Of a stretch of DNA of 64,000 bases, positions 48,084 to 56,275 are shown one piece after another; the first letter of the stretch is position 1, and every line of letters starts with the position of its first letter. The position numbers were made by a program, and so were the translations under genes. The notes under the pieces are model-generated. The model worked only from the letters and a program-made list of their open reading frames with translations. It was not told the DNA's origin and made no database searches. This DNA is from Paenibacillus sp. PK3_47. Its GTDB lineage: Bacteria > Bacillota > Bacilli > Paenibacillales > Paenibacillaceae. The stretch spans positions 3,224,001 to 3,288,000 of the forward strand of contig NZ_CP026029.1 in assembly GCF_023520895.1 (NCBI RefSeq), given 5' to 3'.

Positions 48084-49964
48084 TCAGTCGGTGTACAGGT
48101 ACCATCGCCGGACGAGCGGAAGTCTCTTCCACTGCTTCTTGAGCCAAGGCAGTACATAGTAATCGAGGCCAAACACGCTTCCGGATCCGCCGATAGTGGC
48201 AATAGCTGCAGCAACATACCAGAGCATTTCCGTTGAAGCCATTTTACTGGACCAGATCATAACCGCCATAGCTATAGTCGCTATAGAAGCGATAGCTGTG
48301 AACAGACCTACGATGAGCATAATACCGAAGACGATTTCGGCACAAACCATGCCGATTTGGAACCATTTAGCCAGGAATGTATAAGTTCCGTCATTGTTGT
48401 AGAACATCAGATCCATGAACCAGTTCGTAATATCGTATACCCATCCAGGAACCCACAGTGCTTCCACTGCTTCCTTTGCAGTCGAAACAGCGGAAGCTGC
48501 GGACTGTGCGTCAACCGTAGTTTTGACAGCATCTACAGCAACACTGGCCGAAGATGCGGCATCTGTAGCAAACGGAGCAGCAGGGATCAGGAATATCTTA
48601 TCGGGATCTTCCCATATCTTCTTAAGCTTATCGATACCTTCATACAGCCACATGCCGCCGAGCAGTACGCGGAGCGGAACGAGCCAGAAGTTCGGTGAAC
48701 GCTTGGAGAAGTGGCCGCCGACGAAGCTCTTGCGGTTCTCGACATGGAAGAACTCGTGCATCATGTAAGTCCATACCTTGTTAAAACCTACCACTTGAGA
48801 CAGGTAGAACATATTGATAAAATGTTTGGACAGCATCGCCATGAATCCGGTGAGCATGAACAGTTTGCCAGGAAGACCGACGTTCGCTACACCATAGCGG
48901 CTGCCGATGGATACCATCGTACCGTGGAAGCCCGGTTTGTAAGCTTTTTTGGCTGTGCCCTTGATGTCGGCTGCAATGTTGCCGGCCACGAGCGGAGCTG
49001 CCTGCTCGGCATTTTCAACCATTTGCGGTACAGGACGTGTCTCGCCTTCAGGGATGAAGAAGATGTTATCCCCTACAACGTATACGTTCTTGTGATCAAC
49101 GCTTTCCAGGTTTTCATTGGTAACAATCCGTTTGCGTCCTTCTTGCTTCACATCCAGATTGCCGACGATTTCGGAACCTTCAACGCCTGCTGTCCATACG
49201 ATGGTATGGGCGTCAACGACGTTCTTCTCACCGAGGGCAACGTTTCCTTCGCCTACAGCGGTGATTTTGGCGCCGGTTACGATCTCCACGTTCAGCTTGC
49301 GCAGACGCGCTTCAGCTTTCTGGATCAGCTTATCCGGCAGGATCGGCAGAATCTTCGGAGCCATATCGGCAACAATCAGCCGTACTTCGGATGGGTCGAT
49401 GAAGAATTCTCTGCAGAGTTCATCGCGCTGTTCTGCCATTTCCCCGATCAGCTCGACACCTGTGAAGCCGGCGCCGATAATGACGAAGGTCAGCATGGAA
49501 CGGCGTACAGCCGGATTTTTCTCCTTGGCTGCTTGAGTGTACATATCGCGGATTTGGCGTTTCAGCGCAACCGCGTCGTCATAGGACCAGAAGGAGAAGG
49601 TATTCTCTTCAGCTCCAGGAATACCGAAGAATGTCGGTTTGCTTCCTGTGCCGATGACCAGGTAATCATAAGCATAGGTAGCTTTGTCGGATTTAAGCTT
49701 CTTGTTCTTGAAATCAATATTGCTGATCTCGTCAAGGACTACATCTACTTTAAGACCTGCAAAGATTTTCTTCAGATCGATCTTAATTGAATCCTCAGGC
49801 GCGCGATTCGCAGAAACCTCATGCAGCTCAGTCAAAAGAGTGTGATAGGGATTCCGGTCGATCAGTTTGATTTCTACATCTTTGTCGTTCTTAAATTTCT
49901 TTGCCAGTTTCTTAGCCGTGAGTACGCCGCCGTAGCCGCCGCCTAAAATAACTATCTTTTTCAA
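48084..49964 (-). CDS. ndh2: Type II NADH dehydrogenase with C-terminal membrane domain (Ndh2)
   Basis: A 626-residue protein starting with TTG 49964 after GAGGTGA. Residues 1-400 are a type II NADH:quinone oxidoreductase: FAD site VILGGGYGGVLTAKKL, NADH site VIIGAGFTGVELIGEMAEQ, and VYVVGDN binding flavin. Residues ~430-626 add four membrane helices of DoxX-like type, with an unusual Ala/Ser/Val-rich hydrophilic insert (~460-505). Ordinary Ndh proteins are ~400 residues; the extended form is the hallmark of the FLEET Ndh2, which feeds a separate quinone pool. pplA lies 49 bases upstream on the same strand. Confidence 0.88.
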   Translation of the reverse strand: MKKIVILGGGYGGVLTAKKLAKKFKNDKDVEIKLIDRNPYHTLLTELHEVSANRAPEDSIKIDLKKIFAGLKVDVVLDEISNIDFKNKKLKSDKATYAYDYLVIGTGSKPTFFGIPGAEENTFSFWSYDDAVALKRQIRDMYTQAAKEKNPAVRRSMLTFVIIGAGFTGVELIGEMAEQRDELCREFFIDPSEVRLIVADMAPKILPILPDKLIQKAEARLRKLNVEIVTGAKITAVGEGNVALGEKNVVDAHTIVWTAGVEGSEIVGNLDVKQEGRKRIVTNENLESVDHKNVYVVGDNIFFIPEGETRPVPQMVENAEQAAPLVAGNIAADIKGTAKKAYKPGFHGTMVSIGSRYGVANVGLPGKLFMLTGFMAMLSKHFINMFYLSQVVGFNKVWTYMMHEFFHVENRKSFVGGHFSKRSPNFWLVPLRVLLGGMWLYEGIDKLKKIWEDPDKIFLIPAAPFATDAASSASVAVDAVKTTVDAQSAASAVSTAKEAVEALWVPGWVYDITNWFMDLMFYNNDGTYTFLAKWFQIGMVCAEIVFGIMLIVGLFTAIASIATIAMAVMIWSSKMASTEMLWYVAAAIATIGGSGSVFGLDYYVLPWLKKQWKRLPLVRRWYLYTD

Positions 49965-50013
49965 GAGAAACTCACCTCGTTCGTCTGATTAGCTGCAAAA
50001 GGCATGCGGATGA

Positions 50014-50925
50014 TTATTTCGCGCCTTCGAGTGCTTTTTCTGCCAGTGTGAAGTATTCGCCAACATGGATGGAAACGCCGGAGATTGCATCGGTTTTGCC
50101 TTCAGCATCCAGGGTTGGTGCAGCGCCTTTATTATCAAGGAAATAAGCTTCAGCCAATTCGGCTTGCTCATGCCATTCGGAAGAAGCGCCGCCGGCTTTC
50201 ATGCCGTATTTGCCATCGATTGAAAATTGTTTCTTGTCATCGCCTGCAGCATTCAGACCGCTGAATTTAACGGCTACTACGTTGCCGCCTGCAACTGTTA
50301 CATCAACAGTGGACTTCCAGCCGGACTCTGCATCCATTTCGCCTTCAGCATGGTAACCGCCGTCTTTGTAAGGGCCGACTTCTGCAGGGCCTGCAGCCAG
50401 TGCAGCTTGTGCAGCAGCGATGAAGTCATTAACGTGTACAGATACGCCGGAGATTGCATCAGTGTGTCCTTCAGCATCCACAGTGATTGCTGCCGGATCC
50501 TGCTTCTCGATCAGGTAGGCTTCAGCTGCAGCGGCCTGTTCGTGCCATTCCGCTTGGGCGCCGCCTTTTTCAACCAGACCGTATTTGCCGTCCTCGGATA
50601 CCTTCTTCTTCAGATCGCCTGCATTGTTGACATTAAAAGCATTCCAGTCAGCTTTGGTGATCTTTCCGCCCTCTACAGTAAGCAGCGCATAAGTTTGCCA
50701 GCCTGTTTCTGCATCAGCTTCGATGGTTCCGAAGTACGTTCCGTCTTGATACGCACCCGCCTCAGTTCCTGCGTCAGCCGCCGGAGCAGTTGTTGCTTCA
50801 GGAGCAGCCGTTGCAGCCGGAGCGTTGGTTGCCGCAGTGTTAGCTGCTTCATTGTTGTTGCCACAGCCTGCGAGCAAAGTACCAAGTACCAGAGCGCTCG
50901 ACAAAATTACAGAAGCTTTTTTCAT
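50014..50925 (-). CDS. pplA: Extracellular lipoprotein with two FMN-binding domains (PplA-like)
   Basis: A 303-residue lipoprotein with ribosome site GGAGGT. Lipobox LLAGC places the lipidated Cys at 21, followed by an Ala/Thr-rich tether (22-58). Two FMN-binding domains follow (about 59-180 and 186-303), each with WHEQA and a DAISGVS motif (156-162 and 279-285). In PplA and related flavoproteins ApbE attaches FMN covalently to the last residue of D-x-x-(S/T)GA-(T/S). Both copies here read GVS, an Ala-to-Val and Thr-to-Ser variation. It would be the terminal electron carrier outside the cell. Fnr-type boxes lie upstream. Confidence 0.88.
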   Translation of the reverse strand: MKKASVILSSALVLGTLLAGCGNNNEAANTAATNAPAATAAPEATTAPAADAGTEAGAYQDGTYFGTIEADAETGWQTYALLTVEGGKITKADWNAFNVNNAGDLKKKVSEDGKYGLVEKGGAQAEWHEQAAAAEAYLIEKQDPAAITVDAEGHTDAISGVSVHVNDFIAAAQAALAAGPAEVGPYKDGGYHAEGEMDAESGWKSTVDVTVAGGNVVAVKFSGLNAAGDDKKQFSIDGKYGMKAGGASSEWHEQAELAEAYFLDNKGAAPTLDAEGKTDAISGVSIHVGEYFTLAEKALEGAK

Positions 50926-50995
50926 TTGTGATGACCTCCAAAAAATAGTTTAAAATATATATATTAAAATGTAAAACATTTTAATAGTCGTTGGA

Positions 50996-51032
50996 AGTGA
51001 CAAAAATCACTTATTAAATGACATATATCACT
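50996..51032 (-). promoter_or_regulatory. Two Fnr/Crp-type palindromes upstream of pplA
   Basis: AGTGA-N6-TCACT (50996-51011) and AATGA-N6-TCACT (51017-51032) lie 21 bp apart, two helical turns. A -10 candidate TACATT (minus strand, 50974-50969) would put the start near 50962 and the first box at about -41.5, the classical class II activator place. Confidence 0.65.
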
Positions 51033-51156
51033 ATCATCGGCAGCTTGGGCCCCTAAATTTAGCTATATCCTGACATATAATAATAAACATTATTTCAAAA
51101 TTTAAACAAATTGTTTCTGCTCCGGTGGCATTCTAACACAATTAGATGAATTATCA

Positions 51157-51172
51157 TGTGAAAATAATCACT
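51157..51172 (-). promoter_or_regulatory. Distal Fnr-type box TGTGA-N6-TCACT
   Basis: TGTGA-AAATAA-TCACT matches the Bacillus Fnr consensus. It is 232 bases before the pplA start. The remaining 50940-51470 gap is AT-rich on the pplA side and holds no supported gene. Confidence 0.6.
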
Positions 51173-51476
51173 TAAAAACTGATAAAATAATTTACATATG
51201 GAGTATATCAAATTTTAAAAGAGTTGCATACCTATTTTAAAAGACTATTATGTGACAAAATGCGACGCTGATCCGCAAAGTGTCCAGATTCATCCCAAAG
51301 CCTGAGGGGTAATTCTTCACTAGGACATGGTCCTCTAAGATACCAAGAAGAGACGCTCCAGGCGTCCTGATTTCAGGATGGCGGAAGCGTGTTTCTGCAA
51401 AAGAAATAAGCAGGCTGCAGTGAGCGGCTTGGTTCTTATTCTTTTAAAAATTGGGAAACCAAGGAGATGACATGTG

Positions 51477-51680
51477 ATGGATAACAACGTGATCAAAGGA
51501 AAATGGATGCAGCTGAAGGGTGAGGCCAAGAAGCAGTGGGGCCAGCTTACCGACGATGATCTGGATGTAATTGACGGCGAGAAAGACAAGCTGGTAGGCA
51601 AGCTCCAGGAGCGTTACGGCCATACCAAAGATGACGCCGAAGCGGAGTACAGCAAGTGGGAGAAAACCTTCCGCAGCTGA
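51477..51680 (+). CDS. CsbD-family stress protein
   Basis: A 67-residue protein; ATG 51477 follows AAGGAG, with a GTG at 51474 as alternative. KGKWMQLKGEAKKQWGQLTD, then DLDVIDGEKDKLVGKLQERY, is the complete CsbD signature. CsbD proteins are small, hydrophilic and stress-induced in Bacillus; their molecular role is unknown. Confidence 0.92.
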   Translation: MDNNVIKGKWMQLKGEAKKQWGQLTDDDLDVIDGEKDKLVGKLQERYGHTKDDAEAEYSKWEKTFRS

Positions 51681-51747
51681 CCCGGGCCTGACGAGAAAAC
51701 AAGCCTCCCAACAGGTTAATCACATATAAGGAAAGAGGCGGTGTCTA

Positions 51748-51948
51748 ATGTACAAATCCCGTATTGTAACCGGCAGGATCATCGAAATTCACGGTGACCG
51801 GGTTCTTACACAGCAAGGAGACATGATCTGTACCTATCATTCCCGGTATTATACCCTGCCGGATACGGAAGATTGGACACAAGCCGGATGTGACCTGGAG
51901 AGAGAACCGATAATAACTTTGCAGGAAAGAAGCGCAAATCAACTCTGA
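51748..51948 (+). CDS. Small uncharacterised protein
   Basis: A 66-residue protein, ribosome site AAAGAGGCGG. It is beta-rich at the start (SRIVTGRIIEIHGDRVLTQQ) with an acidic end, and ends inside a strong terminator hairpin. No family recognised. It may share a transcript with csbD, 67 bases upstream. Confidence 0.65.
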   Translation: MYKSRIVTGRIIEIHGDRVLTQQGDMICTYHSRYYTLPDTEDWTQAGCDLEREPIITLQERSANQL

Positions 51949-51962
51949 TTTGCGCTTCTTTC
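51925..51962 (+). terminator. Intrinsic terminator overlapping the gene end
   Basis: GAAAGAAGCGCAAATCA pairs perfectly with TGATTTGCGCTTCTTTC around ACTC. The 5' arm is still coding. Confidence 0.88.
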
Positions 51963-52136
51963 TTGCCGTATCAGAACTTACATATTTATGGAAAGGTTCT
52001 GCCGTAATCCGCAGCTGCAGGAGTATTATATTGTATCAAGTACATAGTTAGAACCGGGGCTTCATGTATTGCATTCATTATTATGGTAGTATGGATAGGA
52101 AATCGCTGCGTTACATCTGCAAGTAGGAGTGAAGCT

Positions 52137-53534
52137 ATGGAATATTTAAAAATATTTTTTGTAAACACGGCTATTCTGATAACACTGGCCTATTTGGCTA
52201 ATTTGATATATAAACACACAATTACATATGCGCCTGACCGGATCAAAAAAATAAGCTGGGTCGTCCTGGCTATTTTTGCAGGCTGGATCAGCTCTATTTT
52301 CGGTTACCGGATCGAAGAGAACGTGATATTCGATCTGCGCTTCGTACCGCTGATTATTTCCGCGCTGGCTTATCCGCAGCCTTTTATACTTATTATCATC
52401 GGTGTCGGTACGGGGCTGACCAGATTAACCTTCGGCGTCAATGAAGCTGCCGTTGCGGGAGTCCTGAATTTATCGATTCTCGGCTTTGTCTGTGCGGCTC
52501 TTAGTTTGTGGATGCAGAAGTCAAATGCCTCTGCAGGATACAAAAGGATAATGACAATACTTGTTGTATGCGTGATTAATCAGATCAACATTCTTGTTTT
52601 CGGGGTAATCCCTGCCCGTGAATACATAACGGATATTATGCCGCTTACCTTTCCGGCCGGAATTATTCTCAGCATGCTGTTTGCGCTTATCATCCGCGAC
52701 TTTCAGCTGGAGCTGCTGCGTACCGGACAGATTGTGAGAGCAAATGAGCTGCTGTCCGCCCAGACGGAGCAGCTGCACAAGAACAAAATTGTGCTTGAGG
52801 AGAGAGCCAAACTGCTGTCGCAGGCTTCCCAGTACAAATCTGAGTTTCTGGCTAATATGTCACATGAGCTGAGAACACCGCTGAACAGCATTATTAATTT
52901 GTCGCAGCTTATTGAAGAGCAGGACGACTCGCAGAGCAGGGAAGAAACCAGGGAATATGCGGCAATTATCCACCGGTCGGGGCAGGATTTGCTTACGCTG
53001 ATCAATGATATTCTGGATATGTCGAAGGTTGAGGCGGGAAAACTCGAGATTGTGAAAGAAGAGCTGAACGTCAGCGAAATCCCGGAATTGCTGTCACAGC
53101 AGTTCAGGGTCGCAGCCCAGCAGAAAGGGCTGGAGTTCAAAATTTCAATGCATGCTGATGTGCCTCCTGTAATCTGCTCTGATCCCCAGCGGGTACAGCA
53201 GATTCTGCGGAACCTGCTTTCCAATGCGATCAAATTCACGATGACAGGGTATGTGTCGCTGAATGTCCGGGTGTCTGAAGAGCAGGAGGGGGAGCTCCGG
53301 CGCCGCTGGATTGTTTTTGAAGTCGAGGACACCGGGATCGGAATATCCGCCGAAAAGCATGAGCTGATTTTCGGGGCCTTTCAGCAGGCGGACCGGATGA
53401 TTACCCGCCAATACGGGGGCACAGGCCTGGGCCTGTCCATCAGCAATGATTTGGCGGGACTGCTTGGGGGCTATATCACACTGCAGAGCGAGGAGAATCA
53501 GGGGAGCCGGTTTGCGCTGTATTTGCCGCTGTGA
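52137..53534 (+). CDS. Membrane sensor histidine kinase with 5TM LytS-like sensor
   Basis: A 465-residue protein; ATG 52137 follows AGGAGTGA, the longer frame from 52083 lacking one. Five to six membrane helices (residues 1-195) show LytS-like 5TM features (NVIFDLRFVPLIISALAYPQP, VGTGLTRLTFG). HisKA: FLANMSHELRTPLNSI, with phospho-His in SHELRTP (~residue 247). HATPase: NLLSNAIKFT, DTGIGI and GTGLGLSI. No response regulator gene is adjacent, so its partner is encoded elsewhere. Confidence 0.9.
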   Translation: MEYLKIFFVNTAILITLAYLANLIYKHTITYAPDRIKKISWVVLAIFAGWISSIFGYRIEENVIFDLRFVPLIISALAYPQPFILIIIGVGTGLTRLTFGVNEAAVAGVLNLSILGFVCAALSLWMQKSNASAGYKRIMTILVVCVINQINILVFGVIPAREYITDIMPLTFPAGIILSMLFALIIRDFQLELLRTGQIVRANELLSAQTEQLHKNKIVLEERAKLLSQASQYKSEFLANMSHELRTPLNSIINLSQLIEEQDDSQSREETREYAAIIHRSGQDLLTLINDILDMSKVEAGKLEIVKEELNVSEIPELLSQQFRVAAQQKGLEFKISMHADVPPVICSDPQRVQQILRNLLSNAIKFTMTGYVSLNVRVSEEQEGELRRRWIVFEVEDTGIGISAEKHELIFGAFQQADRMITRQYGGTGLGLSISNDLAGLLGGYITLQSEENQGSRFALYLPL

Positions 53535-53588
53535 AGCAGCGGCTTACAGGCGTCTATCGGCTCCAACATATTTTGTAATATTGGTGTA

Positions 53589-53616
53589 TTGACAGGAGAA
53601 TGATGCGGAGTAGAAT
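53589..53616 (+). promoter_or_regulatory. Promoter of the MFS gene
   Basis: TTGACA (53589-53594), 16-base spacer, TAGAAT (53611-53616). It overlaps the upstream in-frame ATG codons at 53600-53617, so the real start of the gene must be further down. Confidence 0.7.
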
Positions 53617-53653
53617 GAAGCCAATGCCGCATCGAAGGAGTGTTAACACCCCC

Positions 53654-54925
53654 ATGAACATCATGAGAAACGGAGCAGCCGGTACCGGCTTCAAACGTAC
53701 CCGCAAATCCTCAGTACACCGCAAGAACCTGCAGATCGCTACATTCGAGGGGATTCCTTCAACAATTTTTCAGGTTTTGCTGCAAGGACAGTTTCTTACA
53801 GGATTTCTATTGTATTTAGGAGCCAGCTCCAGTCAGATCGGATTTGTGCTAGCGCTTACTACCCTGGTCAATGTAGCGCAAATCGGGGTGGCCTTCCTGA
53901 TCCAGAAGCTGCCCAGCCGCAAATGGGCAATGGTGACATTTATTGGCCTGCACAGGCTTTTGTGGGGCTCTACGGGACTGGTGCCGTTTATTTTTCCCAA
54001 AGAGCATTGGGTTACCGCTTTTATAGTGTTGTATACAATTGCTTTCATTGCCAATACGGCAGGCGGCGTATTATGGAACTCTGTAATCAGTGATCTGGTT
54101 CCTGCCAGGGTAAGAGGCCGTTACTTCGGCATCCGCAATACGCTTTTGAATGCTCTCGGAAGTCTCGTGATGTACGGCGGGGGGATTGTGCTGGACCGTT
54201 TTCCGGGCGGACAGGGTTTTCTGATTCTGTATATTGTTGTCTGGATTTTTTCGGTAAGCAATATCATCGTCTTTTTCTTCTATCCGGATGTGCCTTTTGA
54301 AAAGTCGGAGGAGAAGGATTTCCTGCCGATGTTCAGAAAGCCGCTTCAGGACAGGCTGTTTATGAAATCAACGCTGTTTCTTGCAGCCTGGCTGCTGCTG
54401 CAGAATCTTACAGTGCCTTTATATTCCTATGTTATGCTGCAACTGCTTCACATTAATTATGAAACGCTGTCTCTTTTGAATGTGTCACAGACTGTTTTTA
54501 TGATGGCGAGCTTTTATGTCTGGGGCAATCTTAATGCAAGGTACAGCAACAAACGCCTGCTGCTCTGGACACTGCCGATCATTGCACTTTCTTCGCTGAT
54601 CTGGGGGCTGCTGTCGGTACTGCCGATGCTGCCGGTGCTGTTCGCCGCCCACATTATATTCGGGATGGGAGTAGGCGGGTTCAACCAGCTGGCTTTTAAT
54701 TTCATTATCGGTGATACACCCAAAAAGGAACGGCCGATGTACATGGCGATGTATGCGGCGCTTACGGGCCTGGCTGCCTTTTTTGGTCCGGTCATCGGCG
54801 GCAAAATTTACGAATGGATCGTAAACTGGCCTCACTGGACACAGGTATACGGCATGCAGCTGATTGTCGGAATGCTGATGATCACCCTGGCGCTGCTGCT
54901 GGGCCGGCGTATTCTCAAAGACTAG
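53654..54925 (+). CDS. MFS-type transporter
   Basis: A 423-residue protein if started at ATG 53654 (GAAGGAG 13 bases upstream); earlier ATGs lie inside the predicted promoter. About 12 membrane helices are visible, with the loop motif DLVPARVRGRYFGIRNTLLN between helices 4 and 5 and a central charged loop near residue 205. This is a typical major facilitator layout. The substrate is unknown. The N-terminus is basic (RTRKSSVHRKN), consistent with the inside. Confidence 0.85.
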   Translation: MNIMRNGAAGTGFKRTRKSSVHRKNLQIATFEGIPSTIFQVLLQGQFLTGFLLYLGASSSQIGFVLALTTLVNVAQIGVAFLIQKLPSRKWAMVTFIGLHRLLWGSTGLVPFIFPKEHWVTAFIVLYTIAFIANTAGGVLWNSVISDLVPARVRGRYFGIRNTLLNALGSLVMYGGGIVLDRFPGGQGFLILYIVVWIFSVSNIIVFFFYPDVPFEKSEEKDFLPMFRKPLQDRLFMKSTLFLAAWLLLQNLTVPLYSYVMLQLLHINYETLSLLNVSQTVFMMASFYVWGNLNARYSNKRLLLWTLPIIALSSLIWGLLSVLPMLPVLFAAHIIFGMGVGGFNQLAFNFIIGDTPKKERPMYMAMYAALTGLAAFFGPVIGGKIYEWIVNWPHWTQVYGMQLIVGMLMITLALLLGRRILKD

Positions 54926-55067
54926 ACGATCATGCCGCTTTTCGCAGCATGGACGGCGATGAAATTTCGAAGAAGATTCTCAATTTGGCTTGGCTAAATT
55001 GGAGGCTTCCATAACAATGTCCTTAGTCCGGACACTGTTATTTCAGGGTAGAATGGAGGAGGAAGTA

Positions 55068-55730
55068 ATGACCAGAATAGCGGTAGTACTCGGGGCGACA
55101 GGCCTGGTAGGGAAGGCGGTTACAGAGGATCTGCTGGGCGGGGAATGGGATGAGGTCCGGGTTCTGGTCCGCCGCCCGCTTCCTTTCAAGGATTCGAGGC
55201 TGAAGCAGATCCTGGTTGACTGGGACAAGCTTGGACAATATAAAGAGCACTTTACAGGCGCTAATGCCGTCTTTTGCTGCCTGGGGACAACCATCAAAAA
55301 GGCGGGTTCCCGGGAGCAGTTTGAGCGTGTTGATCTGGAATATCCGCTTACTGCCGCCGTTATAGCCAAGGAGTGCGGTGTGAAGCAGTTTCTGGCTGTA
55401 TCCTCAATGGGGGCCAGCGCCAAATCGCGTAATTTCTACAGCCGGACCAAAGGGCGGGCTGAAGACGGGCTTATTGCGGCGGGCTTTTATGGCCTTCATC
55501 TCTTCCGCCCGTCGCTGCTGCTGGGGGAACGCGAAGAATTCCGGCTGGGTGAGCGGGCGGCCGCGGTGGTTATGGAGGCACTGGATTTTGCCATGGTCGG
55601 CAAAGCTGCGCAGTACCGCGCCATTCCCGGTTCCAAGGTGGCCAGGGCAATGGTCAATATTGCGCTGGCCAATACTGGCGGCGTACATGTCTACACCAAC
55701 GAAGTCATACATGTGATCGGTAAGCGCTAA
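55068..55730 (+). CDS. NAD(P)-binding atypical SDR / NAD-dependent epimerase-like protein
   Basis: A 220-residue protein; ATG 55068 follows GGAGGAGG, so the frame from 54990 is too long. The Rossmann motif GATGLVGKAV (residues ~9-18), CCLGTTIKKAGS, AVSSMGASAKSRNFYSRTKG with Tyr-x-x-x-Lys (Y-S-R-T-K) and FRPSLLLGER match the HTATIP2/oxidoreductase-like atypical SDR group. Substrate unknown. It stands alone between MFS and ridA genes. Confidence 0.85.
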   Translation: MTRIAVVLGATGLVGKAVTEDLLGGEWDEVRVLVRRPLPFKDSRLKQILVDWDKLGQYKEHFTGANAVFCCLGTTIKKAGSREQFERVDLEYPLTAAVIAKECGVKQFLAVSSMGASAKSRNFYSRTKGRAEDGLIAAGFYGLHLFRPSLLLGEREEFRLGERAAAVVMEALDFAMVGKAAQYRAIPGSKVARAMVNIALANTGGVHVYTNEVIHVIGKR

Positions 55731-55834
55731 CCGTCCGGAAAGTTTGCATTAACAGGACTCCAGGACGTACAATGGGACATAAATCTGACGTACATAGTGA
55801 CCGTAGTGTCGTGTACTCACAGGAGGAGCAGATC

Positions 55835-56215
55835 ATGAGCAAAAAACAGGTAGCCACTACCCAGGCGCCCGGAGCCATCGGGCCATACAGCCAGGCGATT
55901 GTCACCGGAAGCTGGGTCTATACTTCAGGCCAGCTGGGAATGAACCCGGAGACAGGCAATTTGGCAGATGGTGTGCAGGAACAGGCCCGCCAGTCGCTGG
56001 GTAACGTTAAGGCCATTCTTGAGGAAGCAGGTCTGACAATGGACCATGTGGTGAAGACGACGGTATTCCTTAAAGATATGAACGATTTTGCTGCAGTAAA
56101 TGAAGTATACAGCACATTCTTCACCGAGCCGTATCCGGCCCGCAGTGCGCTGGAGGTTGCCCGTCTGCCGAAGGACGGACTTGTCGAGATTGAAGCGGTA
56201 GCGCGCAAGAAATAA
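55835..56215 (+). CDS. ridA: RidA family enamine/imine deaminase
   Basis: A 126-residue protein; ATG 55835 follows AGGAGGAG. It has the complete RidA pattern: APGAIGPYSQAI, YTSGQLGMNPETG, VKTTVFLKDMNDFAAVNEVY and the ending YPARSALEVARLPKDGLVEIEAVA, with the catalytic Arg in PARS. RidA hydrolyses reactive enamines from PLP enzymes. A perfect terminator follows directly, and a group II intron is inserted immediately after it. Confidence 0.93.
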   Translation: MSKKQVATTQAPGAIGPYSQAIVTGSWVYTSGQLGMNPETGNLADGVQEQARQSLGNVKAILEEAGLTMDHVVKTTVFLKDMNDFAAVNEVYSTFFTEPYPARSALEVARLPKDGLVEIEAVARKK

Positions 56216-56232
56216 CAGCACTTATCTACAGC

Positions 56233-56274
56233 AAAAGCTGCCCCGGCCATTATAATGGCCGGGGCAGCTTTTTT
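56233..56274. terminator. Strong terminator of ridA (target of the intron)
   Basis: A perfect 20-bp inverted repeat: AAAAGCTGCCCCGGCC (with ATTA) pairs with (TAAT and) GGCCGGGGCAGCTTTT. The T-run ends at 56274. It also can serve the convergent tspO-like gene. Confidence 0.95.
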
Positions 56275-56275
56275 A

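Noticed and set aside
48711..49790. 359-codon plus-strand frame across ndh2
   Set aside because: Shadow of the strongly supported ndh2 gene; no domain pattern and no ribosome site.
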